A DNA stretch of 64,000 nucleotides from Azospirillum baldaniorum (GCF_003119195.2 NZ_CP022262.1:144501-208500), one strand, 5' to 3'. Counted from the stretch's first letter, positions 34,122 to 43,266 are shown. The notes: generated by a model not told the origin, from the letters alone. Program-made: numbers and translations.

Positions 34122-36782
34122 TCACCGCGAACGGACCAGCGCCACCGGCTTGCGCTCGGCCTTGGCGTCCGGCTCACGCTCCGCCCCCTCGGCGTAGGCG
34201 CGGCCGTAGTAGCTGTCGAGCAGGAGCTGCCGGATTTCCGCGACCAGCGGGAAGCGCGGGTTGGCGCCGGTGCACTGATCGTCGAAGGCGGCCTCGGCGA
34301 TGGCGTCCAACCGGGCCAGGAACTCCGCCTCCGGAACCCCGGCGGCCTGGATCGAGGCCGGGATGTCCAGCGTCCGCTTCAACTCCTCCACCCAGGCCAC
34401 CAGCGTCTCCACCCGCTCATGGTCGCGGCTGCCGCCGAGGCCAAGGTGTCGGGCGATCTCGGCGTAGCGGGCGACGCCCTTGGGCCGGTCGTACTGGCTG
34501 AAGGCGGTCTGCTTGGTCGGGATGTCGGCGGCGTTGTAGCGGATGACGTTGGCGATCAGCAGCGCGTTGGCGACGCCGTGCGGCAGGTGGAACTCCGCCC
34601 CCAGCTTGTGTGCCATCGAATGGCAGACGCCGAGGAAGGCGTTGGCGAAGGCGATGCCGGCCAGCGTGGCGGCGCTGTGCACCTGCTCCCGTGCCTTGGG
34701 GTCCTTGCCGCCGTTGGCGTAGGCGGAGGGCAGATGCTCCTTCAGCAGCTTCAGCGCCTGCAGCGCCTGCCCGTCGGTGTACTCGTTCGCCAGGACGGAG
34801 ACGTAGGCCTCCAGCGCGTGGGTCACCGCGTCGATGCCCCCGGCGGCGGTCAGGCCCTTCGGCATGTCCATCACCAGATTGGCGTCGATGATCGCCATGT
34901 TCGGCGTCAGTTCATAGTCCGCGATCGGGTACTTGATGCCGGTGCGCTCGTCGGTCACCACGGCGAAGGGCGTCACCTCAGACCCGGTGCCGGACGTGGT
35001 CGGGACGGCGACGAACTGCGCCTTCACGCCCAGTTTCGGGAAGGTGTAGATGCGCTTGCGGATGTCCATGAAGCGCAGGGCCAGATCCTCGAAGGCGACG
35101 TCCGGCGCCTCGTACATCACCCACATGATCTTCGCCGCGTCCATCGGCGAGCCGCCGCCCAGCGCCAGGATGACGTCCGGCTGGAAGGCGTTGGCGAGCG
35201 CCAGCCCGCGCCGCACCACCGCCAGAGTGGGGTCGGCGGCGACCTCGAAGAAGGTCTCCACCGCGAGGCCCAGACCCTTGAGGATGCGCACGGTCTCGTC
35301 GACGTGGCCGTTCTCGAACAGGAAGCGGTCGGTGACGATCAGGCAGCGCTTCTTGCCGCGCAGCTCCTCCAGCGCGAAGGGCAGGCAGCCGCGGCGGAAG
35401 TAGATGGATTTCGGCAGCTTGTGCCACAGCATGTTCTCGGCCCGCTTCGCCACGGTCTTGCGGTTGATGAGGTGCTGCGGCCCGACATTCTCGGAGATCG
35501 AGTTGCCGCCCCAGGAACCGCAGCCGAGCGTCAGCGACGGCGCCAGCCGGAAATTGTAGAGGTCGCCGATGCCGCCCTGCGACGACGGCGTGTTGATCAG
35601 GATGCGCGCCGTCTTCATCGCCTGCCCGAAGTGGCGGATGCGCTCCGGCTGCTGGTCCTGGTCGGTGTAGAGGGCGGAGGTGTGGCCGATGCCGCCCAGC
35701 GCGACCAGCGCCGCCGCCTTGTCGCAGGCGTCCATGAAGTCGCGGGCGCGGTAGAGCGCCAGGGTCGGCGACAGCTTCTCGTGGGCGAAGGGCTCGTCCT
35801 CGGTCACCGCCTCGACCTCGGCGATCAGCACCTTGGTGTTTGCGGGAACGCTCACCCCGGCCATGGCGGCGATGGCGCCGGCCGACTGGCCGACGATGTC
35901 GGCGTTCAGCGCGCCGTTCTTCAGCAGCACCTTGCGCACCGCATCGGCGTCCGTCCCTGACAGGATGTGGCCGCCATGGTGGGCAAAGCGGTCGCGCACC
36001 GCGTCATAGACGGCGTCCACGACGATGGCCGACTGCTCCGACGCGCAGACCACGCCGTTGTCGAAGGTCTTGGACATCAGGATCGAGGCGACGGCCCGCT
36101 TGATGTCGGCGAACTCGTCGATCACCGCCGGGGTGTTGCCGGCGCCGACGCCGATGGCCGGCTTGCCCGAGGAATAGGCCGCCTTGACCATGCCCGGCCC
36201 GCCGGTCGCCAGGATCAGGTTGATGTCGGGGTGGTGCATCACCGCGTTCGATAGATCCACCGAGGGCTCGTCGATCCAGCCGATGATGTCCGCGGGGGCG
36301 CCGGCCTCCACCGCGGCCTGGAGCACGATCCGCGCGGCCTCGCAGGTCGCCTTGCGGGCGCGGGGGTGCGGCGAGAAGACGATGCCGTTGCGCGTCTTCA
36401 GGCTGATCAGCGCCTTGAAGATGGCGGTCGAGGTCGGGTTGGTCGTCGGCACGATGGCGCAGATCAGGCCCACCGGCTCGGCGATCGTCATGATGCCGTA
36501 TTCCGGGTCCTCCTCGAGGATGCCGCAGGTCTTCTCATCCTTGTACTTGTTGTAGATGTATTCGGAGGCGAAGTGGTTCTTGACGACCTTGTCCTCCATC
36601 ACGCCCATGCGCGTCTCGGCAACCGCCAGCTTCGCCAGCGGGATGCGCGCGTTGGCCGCGGCCAGGGCGGCGCTGCGGAAGATGCGGTCCACGGTCTCCT
36701 GCGGGAAGCCGGCGTAGACTTTCTGCGCCTCCCGGACGCGAAGGACGAGGTCGTTGAGGTCTGCAAGCGTGGTGACGGGCAT
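34122..36782 (-). CDS. adhE: Bifunctional acetaldehyde-CoA/alcohol dehydrogenase AdhE
   Basis: AdhE reduces acetyl-CoA to acetaldehyde and then ethanol, re-oxidising NADH when oxygen is short. The 886 residues match the family length. The N-terminal ALDH half holds the catalytic cysteine in FDNGVVCASEQSAIV and the GCGSWGGNSISENVGPQHL region. The iron-dependent ADH half begins near residue 455 with GGGSPMDAAK further on, and the metal ligands in GGIDAVTHALEAY and GVCHSMAHKLGAEFHLPHG. The start ATG is 36780-36782 with AGAGGCG upstream; a frame extension of 37 codons is unlike AdhE. An FNR-like site lies upstream. Confidence 0.95.
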   Translation of the reverse strand: MPVTTLADLNDLVLRVREAQKVYAGFPQETVDRIFRSAALAAANARIPLAKLAVAETRMGVMEDKVVKNHFASEYIYNKYKDEKTCGILEEDPEYGIMTIAEPVGLICAIVPTTNPTSTAIFKALISLKTRNGIVFSPHPRARKATCEAARIVLQAAVEAGAPADIIGWIDEPSVDLSNAVMHHPDINLILATGGPGMVKAAYSSGKPAIGVGAGNTPAVIDEFADIKRAVASILMSKTFDNGVVCASEQSAIVVDAVYDAVRDRFAHHGGHILSGTDADAVRKVLLKNGALNADIVGQSAGAIAAMAGVSVPANTKVLIAEVEAVTEDEPFAHEKLSPTLALYRARDFMDACDKAAALVALGGIGHTSALYTDQDQQPERIRHFGQAMKTARILINTPSSQGGIGDLYNFRLAPSLTLGCGSWGGNSISENVGPQHLINRKTVAKRAENMLWHKLPKSIYFRRGCLPFALEELRGKKRCLIVTDRFLFENGHVDETVRILKGLGLAVETFFEVAADPTLAVVRRGLALANAFQPDVILALGGGSPMDAAKIMWVMYEAPDVAFEDLALRFMDIRKRIYTFPKLGVKAQFVAVPTTSGTGSEVTPFAVVTDERTGIKYPIADYELTPNMAIIDANLVMDMPKGLTAAGGIDAVTHALEAYVSVLANEYTDGQALQALKLLKEHLPSAYANGGKDPKAREQVHSAATLAGIAFANAFLGVCHSMAHKLGAEFHLPHGVANALLIANVIRYNAADIPTKQTAFSQYDRPKGVARYAEIARHLGLGGSRDHERVETLVAWVEELKRTLDIPASIQAAGVPEAEFLARLDAIAEAAFDDQCTGANPRFPLVAEIRQLLLDSYYGRAYAEGAEREPDAKAERKPVALVRSR

Positions 36783-36975
36783 ATCGTGTCGCCTCTGCGG
36801 TTGGCGCGCCGCCGGCCCCTTCGGGCCGGGCAAGGAGACCGGATGCGGACGGACGGGTCGAAGCCCTTGTGGAACAGCATCCGGGGCACGCACGGAAAAT
36901 CGGTCATGGCCGGGCGGCGCTTCTTTCTGGTCCGCGCGGCAGGGAAACTATCCCCCCACCGCGGGGTGAGGGACC

Positions 36976-36989
36976 ATGACCCAGGTCAA
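36976..36989 (-). promoter_or_regulatory. FNR-like site upstream of adhE
   Basis: ATGACCCAGGTCAA matches TTGAY-N4-RTCAA with one mismatch in the left half. It lies about 200 bases before the adhE start, which would leave a leader of about 160 bases if it is a class II site. Anaerobic control of adhE would be expected. Confidence 0.5.
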
Positions 36990-37091
36990 AACTGGTATGA
37001 CCACTTTCGGGGTAGCGCCAGCCCTGATCCGCAGGCGTGCCCCACCCGGCCGAATCGGAAAACCCTCTTTCGAACGGGTGACAAATTGCGC

Positions 37092-37120
37092 TGGACAAGC
37101 GCTCCCGTTCTTCCTATAAG
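37092..37120 (+). promoter_or_regulatory. Sigma-70-type promoter of tRNA-Phe
   Basis: TGGACA (37092-37097) and TATAAG (37115-37120) are separated by 17 bases, and the tRNA starts 20 bases after the -10 box. Both boxes are close to the alphaproteobacterial housekeeping pattern. Confidence 0.6.
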
Positions 37121-37140
37121 ACGCCCCCGCACGCAGCGGC

Positions 37141-37216
37141 GCCCAGGTAGCTCAGTTGGTAGAGCAGGGGACTGAAAATCCCCGTGTCGGCGGTTCGACT
37201 CCGTCCCTGGGCACCA
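37141..37216 (+). tRNA. tRNA-Phe (anticodon GAA)
   Basis: The 76-base gene folds as a standard cloverleaf. The acceptor arms GCCCAGG and CCTGGGC pair, and the D-arm GCTCAGTTGGTAGAGC is intact. The anticodon stem GGGGA/TCCCC holds loop CTGAAAA with anticodon GAA. The T-arm GGCGGTTCGACTCCGTC is intact and the gene encodes its own CCA. Its 3' half is the attachment site of the island to the right. Confidence 0.97.
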
Positions 37217-37218
37217 TT
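37171..37218 (+). repeat. attL: left 48-bp direct repeat of the island
   Basis: The 48 bases from the anticodon arm through the tRNA 3' CCA plus two T residues recur without mismatch at 56549-56596. This is the classic product of site-specific integration by a tyrosine integrase into a tRNA gene. Confidence 0.92.
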
Positions 37219-37534
37219 CTCCCTTCTGTTTCAAAGGGTTAGTGGTGCGCTAATTGCTTACTGTGCTTAGCACAGTGCTAGCACAGCGACACAAGAATAA
37301 ATTCCTACGCCTGCTAAGCTGCTGTTTTTGCTCGCTCCGCGCGCTATACGTTATTGCGTAATAGCACAGCGTAAGCACAGCCCTCCGAGCGGTGTGATTG
37401 CCTATGGGCGACGCTTTCAGCACGCCCTTCAAAGCGCGCACATGCCTGTCTCCCCCGCTGCTGCGCCGCCCCTCCACAGGTAGTTTAGCCCTCAGTAAAC
37501 TGCTACTTTAAGTGATGAGAGCGTGGGAGCCTCC
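37219..37534. promoter_or_regulatory. Integrase upstream region with candidate arm-type sites
   Basis: Four copies of an [ACT]TAGCACAG/TAAGCACAG box occur at 37267-37275, 37278-37286, 37361-37369 and 37372-37380. They come as two close pairs in the same orientation. Similar boxes flank the right end. This is the layout of integrase arm-binding sites. The region also holds the integrase promoter. Confidence 0.5.
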
Positions 37535-38809
37535 ATGACCGAGTCGTTCCAACTGTTCCAGCGTGCAGGCAGCAGCAAATGGTGGGTGCGTTTCAGCATC
37601 AAGGGCCAAGGGCAAATCCGAAAGTCCCTGGACACCACCGACCAGAACGAAGCGCACCAGCGGGCACGCAAGGCGTTTTACGAAGCCTCCTACCGGGCTG
37701 AGAACGGGCTGACAGCGACCGTCGTCAAGTTCGCCACGGTGGCGGAGGAGTTCATCGCCAAGATCGAACGTGAGGTGAAACGCGGCGAACGGAACGTGGC
37801 ACAGGGGCAGAAGGCTCCCGCCACCATCCGGCGCTACTTCGTGGGCTATTTCGGCGACCGCCCAGTGGACGGCATCACCGACCGCGACGTGAGCGCCTAC
37901 ATCGAGTGGCGCAAGGACTACTGGACGACAGGTCCGGGCAAGGACATCGCGTTCATCCCCTACATGCGGGCTGGCAGGCAAATCCGTCGCCCCGTCACCA
38001 AGCGCGAAGTCCCCAGCCTGTCCCGCCAGCGGAATGAAAGCGTCCTGCTGCGGCAGTTGCTGCGATTCGCTGCCAAGCAAGGCTACATCAAGCAGGCGGC
38101 AATGCCGGAGATCGAGGTGACGAAGGCGCCCGACGTGCCCCGCCCCAGCTTTACAGCTAATGAATTCGGCAAGCTGACGGAAACGTCCCTGGCGCGCATT
38201 TCCGAAACGTCCAACGACCGCGTCCGACGCGACCGTGCCATTCTGCACGCCTACATGATGATTGCAGCCTTCACAGGCTGCCGCCCGACGGAAATGAAGG
38301 GGCTGAACTGGGGAGACGTGTTGGGCTACCGTGACGGGCGTGAGAAGTCCTTTGCTGAACGCGACATCCGCATCCGTGTGCGTGGCAAGGGCAAGTTTCG
38401 CACCTTCATTCCACTGGAGGCGGCGCTACCCTCCTTCGACCTGCTGTGGACGTTTGCTAAGAACGCCCTGGGACGGGAGCCGATTGACAGTGACCCCGTC
38501 TTTGTAACCACACAGGGGAAGCGGCTGGACAGCGTGAAAAGAAGCCTCAGTGAGCTGCTGAGTGCATGCGACCTGCTAACCGACCACCGCGGCGTCCGCC
38601 GCACCTCCTACTCCTTCCGCCACTTCTACATCAGCCAGCAGTTGATGGCGGGCGTGGACGTTTTCATCCTCGCGCAAAACACGGGCACGAGCAGCGACAT
38701 GATCCACCGTTTCTATGCGGACGTGAGGGAGTGTCCGGAATTTCGTGCTCGGCGGGGCGGGTTGAGTATCAGGCGTTCATCGCCTTTGCGAACCGCTCGC
38801 CGAAGATGA
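37535..38809 (+). CDS. Tyrosine integrase with C-terminus altered by IS256 insertion
   Basis: A phage-type integrase with an N-terminal arm-binding part (KWWVRFSIKGQGQIRKSLDTTDQNEAHQRARKAFYEA), a SAM-like core-binding domain, and a catalytic domain. Active residues are visible: Arg in FTGCRPTEMKGL, His-x-x-Arg region TSYSFRHFYIS, and the Tyr in IHRFYADV. The IS256 element enters right after ADV. The native end, still present at 40048-40117, reads KLELMKDHLRPEWQKLHASV, and in the interrupted form a different tail of about 25 residues is read from the IS. The catalytic Tyr is upstream of the break, so activity may survive. Start ATG 37535; a GTG at 37523 is possible. Confidence 0.85.
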   Translation: MTESFQLFQRAGSSKWWVRFSIKGQGQIRKSLDTTDQNEAHQRARKAFYEASYRAENGLTATVVKFATVAEEFIAKIEREVKRGERNVAQGQKAPATIRRYFVGYFGDRPVDGITDRDVSAYIEWRKDYWTTGPGKDIAFIPYMRAGRQIRRPVTKREVPSLSRQRNESVLLRQLLRFAAKQGYIKQAAMPEIEVTKAPDVPRPSFTANEFGKLTETSLARISETSNDRVRRDRAILHAYMMIAAFTGCRPTEMKGLNWGDVLGYRDGREKSFAERDIRIRVRGKGKFRTFIPLEAALPSFDLLWTFAKNALGREPIDSDPVFVTTQGKRLDSVKRSLSELLSACDLLTDHRGVRRTSYSFRHFYISQQLMAGVDVFILAQNTGTSSDMIHRFYADVRECPEFRARRGGLSIRRSSPLRTARRR

Positions 38810-40047
38810 CGGCCATCTGCGCCTTGGCGGCCGTCCATTCGCGCGGCGGCATCTTCCAGTCTTTCTCGGCGCGGTTCAAGACGAGAAACAGGAGCTTCAG
38901 GGCCGCCTCGTCATTGGGGAAGTGGCCCCTGGCGCGCACCGCCCGGCGCAGCTTCGAGTTCAAAGCCTCGATGGCATTGGTGGTGTAGAGGATGCGCCGG
39001 ACCTCGCGGGGGAAGGCGAAGAAGGGAATGACCTCCTGCCACGCCCGTCGCCACGCCTTGCCGATGGCCGCGTACTTTTCACCCCAGGGTCCGTCCTCGA
39101 AGGCGGTCAGGGCCGCCTCGGCGGCCTTGTCGTCGACGGCGTCGTAGACCGTCTTCAGCGCGGCGGCGATGGTCTTGCGCTCCTTCCAGGACGCGAACTC
39201 CATGCTGTGGCGCAACAGGTGGACGATGCAGGTCTGGACGATGGTTTCGGGATAGGCGGCGGCGATCGCCTCGGGAAAGCCCTTCAGCCCGTCGACCACG
39301 GCCAGCAGGATGTCCTCGACGCCCCGGTTCCTCAGCTCGTTCAGCACGCGCAGCCAGAACTTGGCGCCTTCGTTCTGCTCGATCCACAGGCCCAGCACCT
39401 CCTTGGCGCCGTCGGCGCGCACGCCGATGGCCACATGGATGGCCTTGTTGCGCACCAGGCCTTCGTCCCGGATCTTGACCCGGATGGCATCCAGGAACAC
39501 CAGCGGGTAGATCGCCTCCAGGGGCCGGTTCTGCCACGTCGTCACCTCCTCGATCACCGCGTCCGTCACCGTGGAGATCAGGTCGGCCGAGACCTCGATG
39601 CCATAGAGTTCCCGCAGATGCCCGGTGATCTCCCGCGTCGACATGCCTCGCGCGTACATCGAGATGATCTTCTCGTCGAAGCCGGGGAAGCGCCGTTGGT
39701 ACTTGGCGATCAGCGCCGGGTCGAACGTGCCCGTCCGGTCGCGTGGAATGGACAGGTCCATCGACCCACGCTCGGTCAGCACCGTCTTGCGGCCGTAGCC
39801 GTTGCGCCGGTTGCCACTCTCGTCACCGGCCAGGTGATGATCCAACTCCGCCTTCAGCGCCCGCTCCGTCAGCGCCTTCTTCAATTGGTCGAGCAGGCCG
39901 TTCGGATCGAACGCCGTCTTGGCGTCAGCACCGGCCAACAGCTGGTCGAGGATTGCGTCCGGGATGACCGGCTCTTTGCGTCGTGCCATGCAGGGGCTCC
40001 TTTCGCTTCAGGATAACCCCGCCGAGCACGAAATTCCGGACACTCCC
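38727..40047. mobile_element. IS256-family element
   Basis: The 1321-bp element has perfect terminal inverted repeats beginning GGGAGTGTCCGGAATTTCG (left 38727 onward, right ending 40047). An 8-bp target duplication GGACGTGA lies at 38719-38726 and 40048-40055. It is inserted in the integrase gene. Confidence 0.92.
38769..39989 (-). CDS. IS256-family (Mutator-type) transposase
   Basis: The 406 residues fit the family length. The N-terminal part shows LTERALKAELDHHLAGDESGNRRNGYGRKTV, then IPRDRTGTFDP and MYARGMSTREITGHL. The DDE set sits in LVFLDAIRVKI (Asp), LLAVVDGLKGFPEAI (Asp) and TNAIEALNSKLRR (Glu). The frame is intact, so the element may be active. It fills almost the whole IS and runs opposite to the integrase. 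Confidence 0.95.
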   Translation of the reverse strand: MARRKEPVIPDAILDQLLAGADAKTAFDPNGLLDQLKKALTERALKAELDHHLAGDESGNRRNGYGRKTVLTERGSMDLSIPRDRTGTFDPALIAKYQRRFPGFDEKIISMYARGMSTREITGHLRELYGIEVSADLISTVTDAVIEEVTTWQNRPLEAIYPLVFLDAIRVKIRDEGLVRNKAIHVAIGVRADGAKEVLGLWIEQNEGAKFWLRVLNELRNRGVEDILLAVVDGLKGFPEAIAAAYPETIVQTCIVHLLRHSMEFASWKERKTIAAALKTVYDAVDDKAAEAALTAFEDGPWGEKYAAIGKAWRRAWQEVIPFFAFPREVRRILYTTNAIEALNSKLRRAVRARGHFPNDEAALKLLFLVLNRAEKDWKMPPREWTAAKAQMAVIFGERFAKAMNA

Positions 40048-40166
40048 GGACGTGAAGCTGGAGTTGATGAAGGACCACTTGCGCCCGGAGTGGCAGAAGC
40101 TCCACGCTTCAGTATGACGCACAGCGGCGGGCAAGGTATCCACCCCTGCCCGCTCTGCACCTACCG

Positions 40167-40616
40167 TCACTTCTTCACCGCAGCGCGCGGCTTCTTGGTC
40201 GGCTTGTTCTTCTGGTTGGCCTTCAGCGCGGCGTCCAGTTCGCCGGCGGTCACGGCCTGCACCAGCGTGTCGATCACGGCGGGGAGCGCATCCAACGTTC
40301 CGACCTCCACGACCTTTTGACCGTTGGCGATCACGACGGGCGTGTTGCAGTAGCTCATCTGGAAAAGGTAGGCGCCGTTGGCGCCCTTCCAGAACCATTT
40401 CCGGGGCCGCTTGGTGCGCTGAACCAGCACCCGCTGCCCATCCTGCTCCTCGTAATGGCGGACCATTACGGTGTGCTGCCGCCCCTCCAGCTCGGCACGG
40501 ACCATTTCCGCCTGCTGATGGAGGGACGCAACGACCTTTTCACGCATCCGTCCTTCGGCGGTAACTTCCCGCTTCCGAGCCACGTTCACCAGCTTCAAAG
40601 TATCCAGCGCGCCCAT
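40167..40616 (-). CDS. Small cargo protein, DUF6641-like
   Basis: The 149 residues begin MGALDTLKLVNVARKREVTAEGRMREKVVASLHQQAEMVRAELEG, which resembles the opening of the DUF6641 family by memory. A basic WFWKGANGAYLFQMSYCNTPVVIANGQKVVEV strand region and a Lys-rich tail (KANQKNKPTKKPRAAVKK) follow. Such proteins are common island cargo of unknown role. An upstream in-frame ATG at 40658 is an alternative start. It converges on the integrase remnant. Confidence 0.5.
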   Translation of the reverse strand: MGALDTLKLVNVARKREVTAEGRMREKVVASLHQQAEMVRAELEGRQHTVMVRHYEEQDGQRVLVQRTKRPRKWFWKGANGAYLFQMSYCNTPVVIANGQKVVEVGTLDALPAVIDTLVQAVTAGELDAALKANQKNKPTKKPRAAVKK

Positions 40617-40697
40617 GTTGTTCACCATTTGTTTGCGTTGCTGATCAACGTCTAACACGGGCAGACCATATGTCTATCGATTTGATCGGGATATGGT

Positions 40698-40719
40698 GGG
40701 AGTCGGATAATCGAACTCG
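40698..40719 (-). repeat. tRNA-3'-end-like direct repeat, copy A
   Basis: A 22-base string recurs at 43613-43634 with one mismatch. Read on the minus strand it looks like a tRNA T-loop and acceptor end (GAGTTCGATTATCC, then ACTCCCACCA in copy A). It may be a second attachment core inside the island. Confidence 0.4.
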
Positions 40720-40861
40720 ACTATCATCTGTAGCGGTGCAGCCTTATAAAAAATGGTTTATTTGGACAGACTAAGAACAATACGGCATTGTATAAGAGCA
40801 AATCCCCAGTATGATTAAATGCTCGATTGCATTAAGCGCGGTCCCATGAGTGAGAGTGCCC

Positions 40862-41746
40862 ATGACGTTCTGTTTTGCTTTCATAGCTCCCGGTGATGGA
40901 ATCGGGATAATTTCAGATACCCGAGTAACTTGGCGTACCGCATATGGTGATTGGGAGATCGGAGCGGATAAGGTACAAAAGGTATGGAATCCGAACCGCC
41001 AGTGTTTCTTCGCTATGGCCGGAAGCAAAACTTTATTATCAGCGCTTCTCAGCGGAATATCAGACCTTTTTACATCAATGCCCGACCGTGGGTGGTATCA
41101 ATCTGTTCAGAATGAACTCCCGAAAAGATACTTGAACTTACTGAAAGACAGTGAATTCAGGACTTCTGAACATAATGCTCAAATTATCTACGGGAGCGTG
41201 CGACATAAACGTAGTTCTCAAATATTTAATTTATCTGATTACCATTTTTCTTACAAAGATGGCGCCTCTTATTTAGGTCACAACTTTGGGAAAGTCGATC
41301 ATGTGGCAATTGGCGCGACCCGAGAAATAAGGAAACGGCTCACAGAAGCGGCTATACTTAATATGCAGGAGCTATATTCCCGTAAAGGCAATATCAAGAT
41401 CCTTGAGGGGCATGAGAAGGAGGAACTTGCTGCCAAATTAAAGATTGAAGGCGATGCTACCTTTATGATTATGGATACGCGCCCAGGTGCAGGCGCTCCG
41501 TTCCCACGGATGATGCGTTCGATGGGTCAAGAATTATTCGGTCAATGGCCTGCGGCAATTAAGCCCACTGGGGCATTTCTAATCGGGACCGCCGCATTAA
41601 AAGCTATTGAACAAGAAATGGAACAGATTCGTCTGGAGGGACAACCCTACAGCGAGACTATCGGCACGGATTGGCAGCTATCAGTTCTAAATTTGAAGGA
41701 CGGCTTCACTATAAATGACACAACAACTCAACCTTTCTCCACTTAA
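40862..41746 (+). CDS. Proteasome-like Ntn-hydrolase candidate
   Basis: The 294-residue protein opens MTFCFAFIAPGDGIGIISDTRVTW...GADKVQKVWNPNRQCFFAMAGS. This follows the proteasome beta/HslV N-terminus: Thr right after Met, an SDTR motif matching the usual (A)DSR, a Lys matching Lys33 (K37 or K40), and an AGS strand end. The rest (helices, then VAIGATREIRKRLTEAAI) is compatible with the alpha-beta-beta-alpha fold. Catalysis after Met removal is inference. No partner gene is seen. AT-rich codon use marks it as transferred. Start ATG 40862; a GTG at 40850 is in frame. Confidence 0.5.
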   Translation: MTFCFAFIAPGDGIGIISDTRVTWRTAYGDWEIGADKVQKVWNPNRQCFFAMAGSKTLLSALLSGISDLFTSMPDRGWYQSVQNELPKRYLNLLKDSEFRTSEHNAQIIYGSVRHKRSSQIFNLSDYHFSYKDGASYLGHNFGKVDHVAIGATREIRKRLTEAAILNMQELYSRKGNIKILEGHEKEELAAKLKIEGDATFMIMDTRPGAGAPFPRMMRSMGQELFGQWPAAIKPTGAFLIGTAALKAIEQEMEQIRLEGQPYSETIGTDWQLSVLNLKDGFTINDTTTQPFST

Positions 41747-41882
41747 ATACCCATATCAACGCCTTATACATAGGATTAAGAAATATAATTTTCCTATACA
41801 CGGGAGCCGAGCACACCCTTAAGATCAATCTCTTTATATGATGCGATAATAGGAGATTTTACGATTCGATCGCGCTTCGCCT

Positions 41883-42119
41883 TCAACTAATATCACAAAT
41901 TTTTCTATTATAGGGCGTTGAACTCATTGCGATTTCACGCGCATTCCCTTCAACGACATTTGCCAAATCGTCAAAGCGTTCTGCCCACTTAATATCTCTG
42001 CTGGCGCGTAAATGGTCGGCGATCATTTCAAGGCGTACAGACAGAGCGTAGGAGGCATACTGACTTTGTATAATATCAATGCTTCTCAGCTCGCTGTATA
42101 ATTCGCGTATATTCCTCAC
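41883..42119 (-). CDS. Small helical island protein
   Basis: The protein (78 residues from the GTG at 42117-42119) reads VRNIRELYSELRSIDIIQSQYASYALSVRLEMIADHLRASRDIKWAERFDDLANVVEG and is helical. The GTG has GGGAGGAAAG upstream inside the preceding gene, whose stop is one base away, so the two form a coupled pair. No family recognised. An open frame 11 codons longer exists. Confidence 0.45.
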   Translation of the reverse strand: MRNIRELYSELRSIDIIQSQYASYALSVRLEMIADHLRASRDIKWAERFDDLANVVEGNAREIAMSSTPYNRKICDIS

Positions 42120-42120
42120 C

Positions 42121-42306
42121 TTACTTTCCTCCCGCCATTTTCGCCTGAACAAACTGGCGCTGTTTTCGGGAAAGCCTATCCTTCAAATCGTTTATTTCGG
42201 CCTGTTTCTTTTGAGCTTGTGCGCGCTTCACTGCCATATCGGCTATCTTGATCTGCGTGCCTGCGTTCTCGTAAAAAAAGTCGTCAACTATATCCTTCCA
42301 GCGCAT
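42121..42306 (-). CDS. Small basic island protein
   Basis: The 61 residues (MRWKDIVDDFFYENAGTQIKIADMAVKRAQAQKKQAEINDL...) form one long charged helix. AGGAGGG precedes the ATG. It is coupled to the next small gene. Function is unknown. Confidence 0.45.
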   Translation of the reverse strand: MRWKDIVDDFFYENAGTQIKIADMAVKRAQAQKKQAEINDLKDRLSRKQRQFVQAKMAGGK

Positions 42307-42517
42307 TTCACCCTCCTACTGTGCGGTTAGCAGATCTATTTATTGCTTGGGCTATGAAGCATGGGAAAAGACGAAAAAGGTCAAATTTATAGACCCCAGT
42401 TCTCGACGGGTTGTATAAATAAAGTTGAAGCGCAAGCCGTTCGCACCGGATGCTTCATTACCCGTCAGATGCAGTGATACATGAGATTTTGATGTTGCGC
42501 GTAACACGCGACGGGTG

Positions 42518-42549
42518 GGGCCAGGAGGAGTGCGAAAACCTCCTGGCCC
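42518..42549 (+). terminator. Terminator-like hairpin
   Basis: GGGCCAGGAGG (42518-42528) and CCTCCTGGCCC (42539-42549) pair perfectly with a 10-base loop, followed by ATTTTCATAT. It could end transcription from the left or be part of a structured RNA. Confidence 0.5.
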
Positions 42550-43266
42550 ATTTTCATATATCTGGACTGAACGGCAGTGAAGTATCTGCTACGTGGAAGG
42601 ACTGGTTCGCCATTAGGAACACGTGAAGGCCGAGTGTAGTGTAGGCCGGCCCACCAGAAGGGCACCGCAAAGTAACCCCTTAAAGGATGCACCCAGAGAA
42701 CCTGGCTCTGTCCAAAGGGCGGTCGGCGGTATAAGGCAAGGGAAACCGCGCCTGACAAATAGGACACGGTTGCACAAACCCTGTGGCACCATAGCGGTAC
42801 AAAAACATAGCGAGAGGGAAGCAACTTGAAAATGTGAAAAGTTTATTATCACTAAAAGGGGTGGCTCTGTACCAGCAACCACCAGCTTGCTGCATAGTTT
42901 GCAATGTTTATACAGCAGGTTCCGCTACGGCCTCGGAAAATGCTTTTGTGTTGTACCACGTAACCGCAACACGCCAATCAGGCAAAGCATGCATTGCAAC
43001 TGCGTCAAGCAGGTCCGCTTGCTGCGTTAACGCGCATTCTAATAGGGGGGATTGGAGATGAATGAGCAAATTACATAAGAGCAAGTAAAGTGCGTAGCAC
43101 AAGTGCAGCGGAGTGAAACGGAGCGGATACGCAGTGCTACAGCAGGTGCGCAACGCGCACTGCTCCACAACATGCAATAGATAAGGCTAAGCTATCGGGT
43201 GTTATTTTGATGATAGCTCTGGCTAAATTCAGCCACTCCCATCAACCTATTTTCCTACCAAAAAGG

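Larger units (their letters stand above)
36783..37140. other. Intergenic region between adhE and tRNA-Phe
   Basis: The region carries the adhE leader and promoter on the minus strand and the tRNA promoter on the plus strand. No supported coding frame is present. Confidence 0.5.

Noticed and set aside
34122..36893. Longer AdhE start at 36893
   Set aside because: The 37 extra residues are Pro/Arg-rich and unlike any AdhE N-terminus.
37219..37534. CRISPR-like array from the repeated TAGCACAG boxes
   Set aside because: Boxes are 9 bases long and irregularly spaced, and there are no spacers of constant length.
42465..43177. Several 60-120-residue frames in both directions
   Set aside because: They overlap in different phases, lack ribosome sites and show no protein-like pattern.
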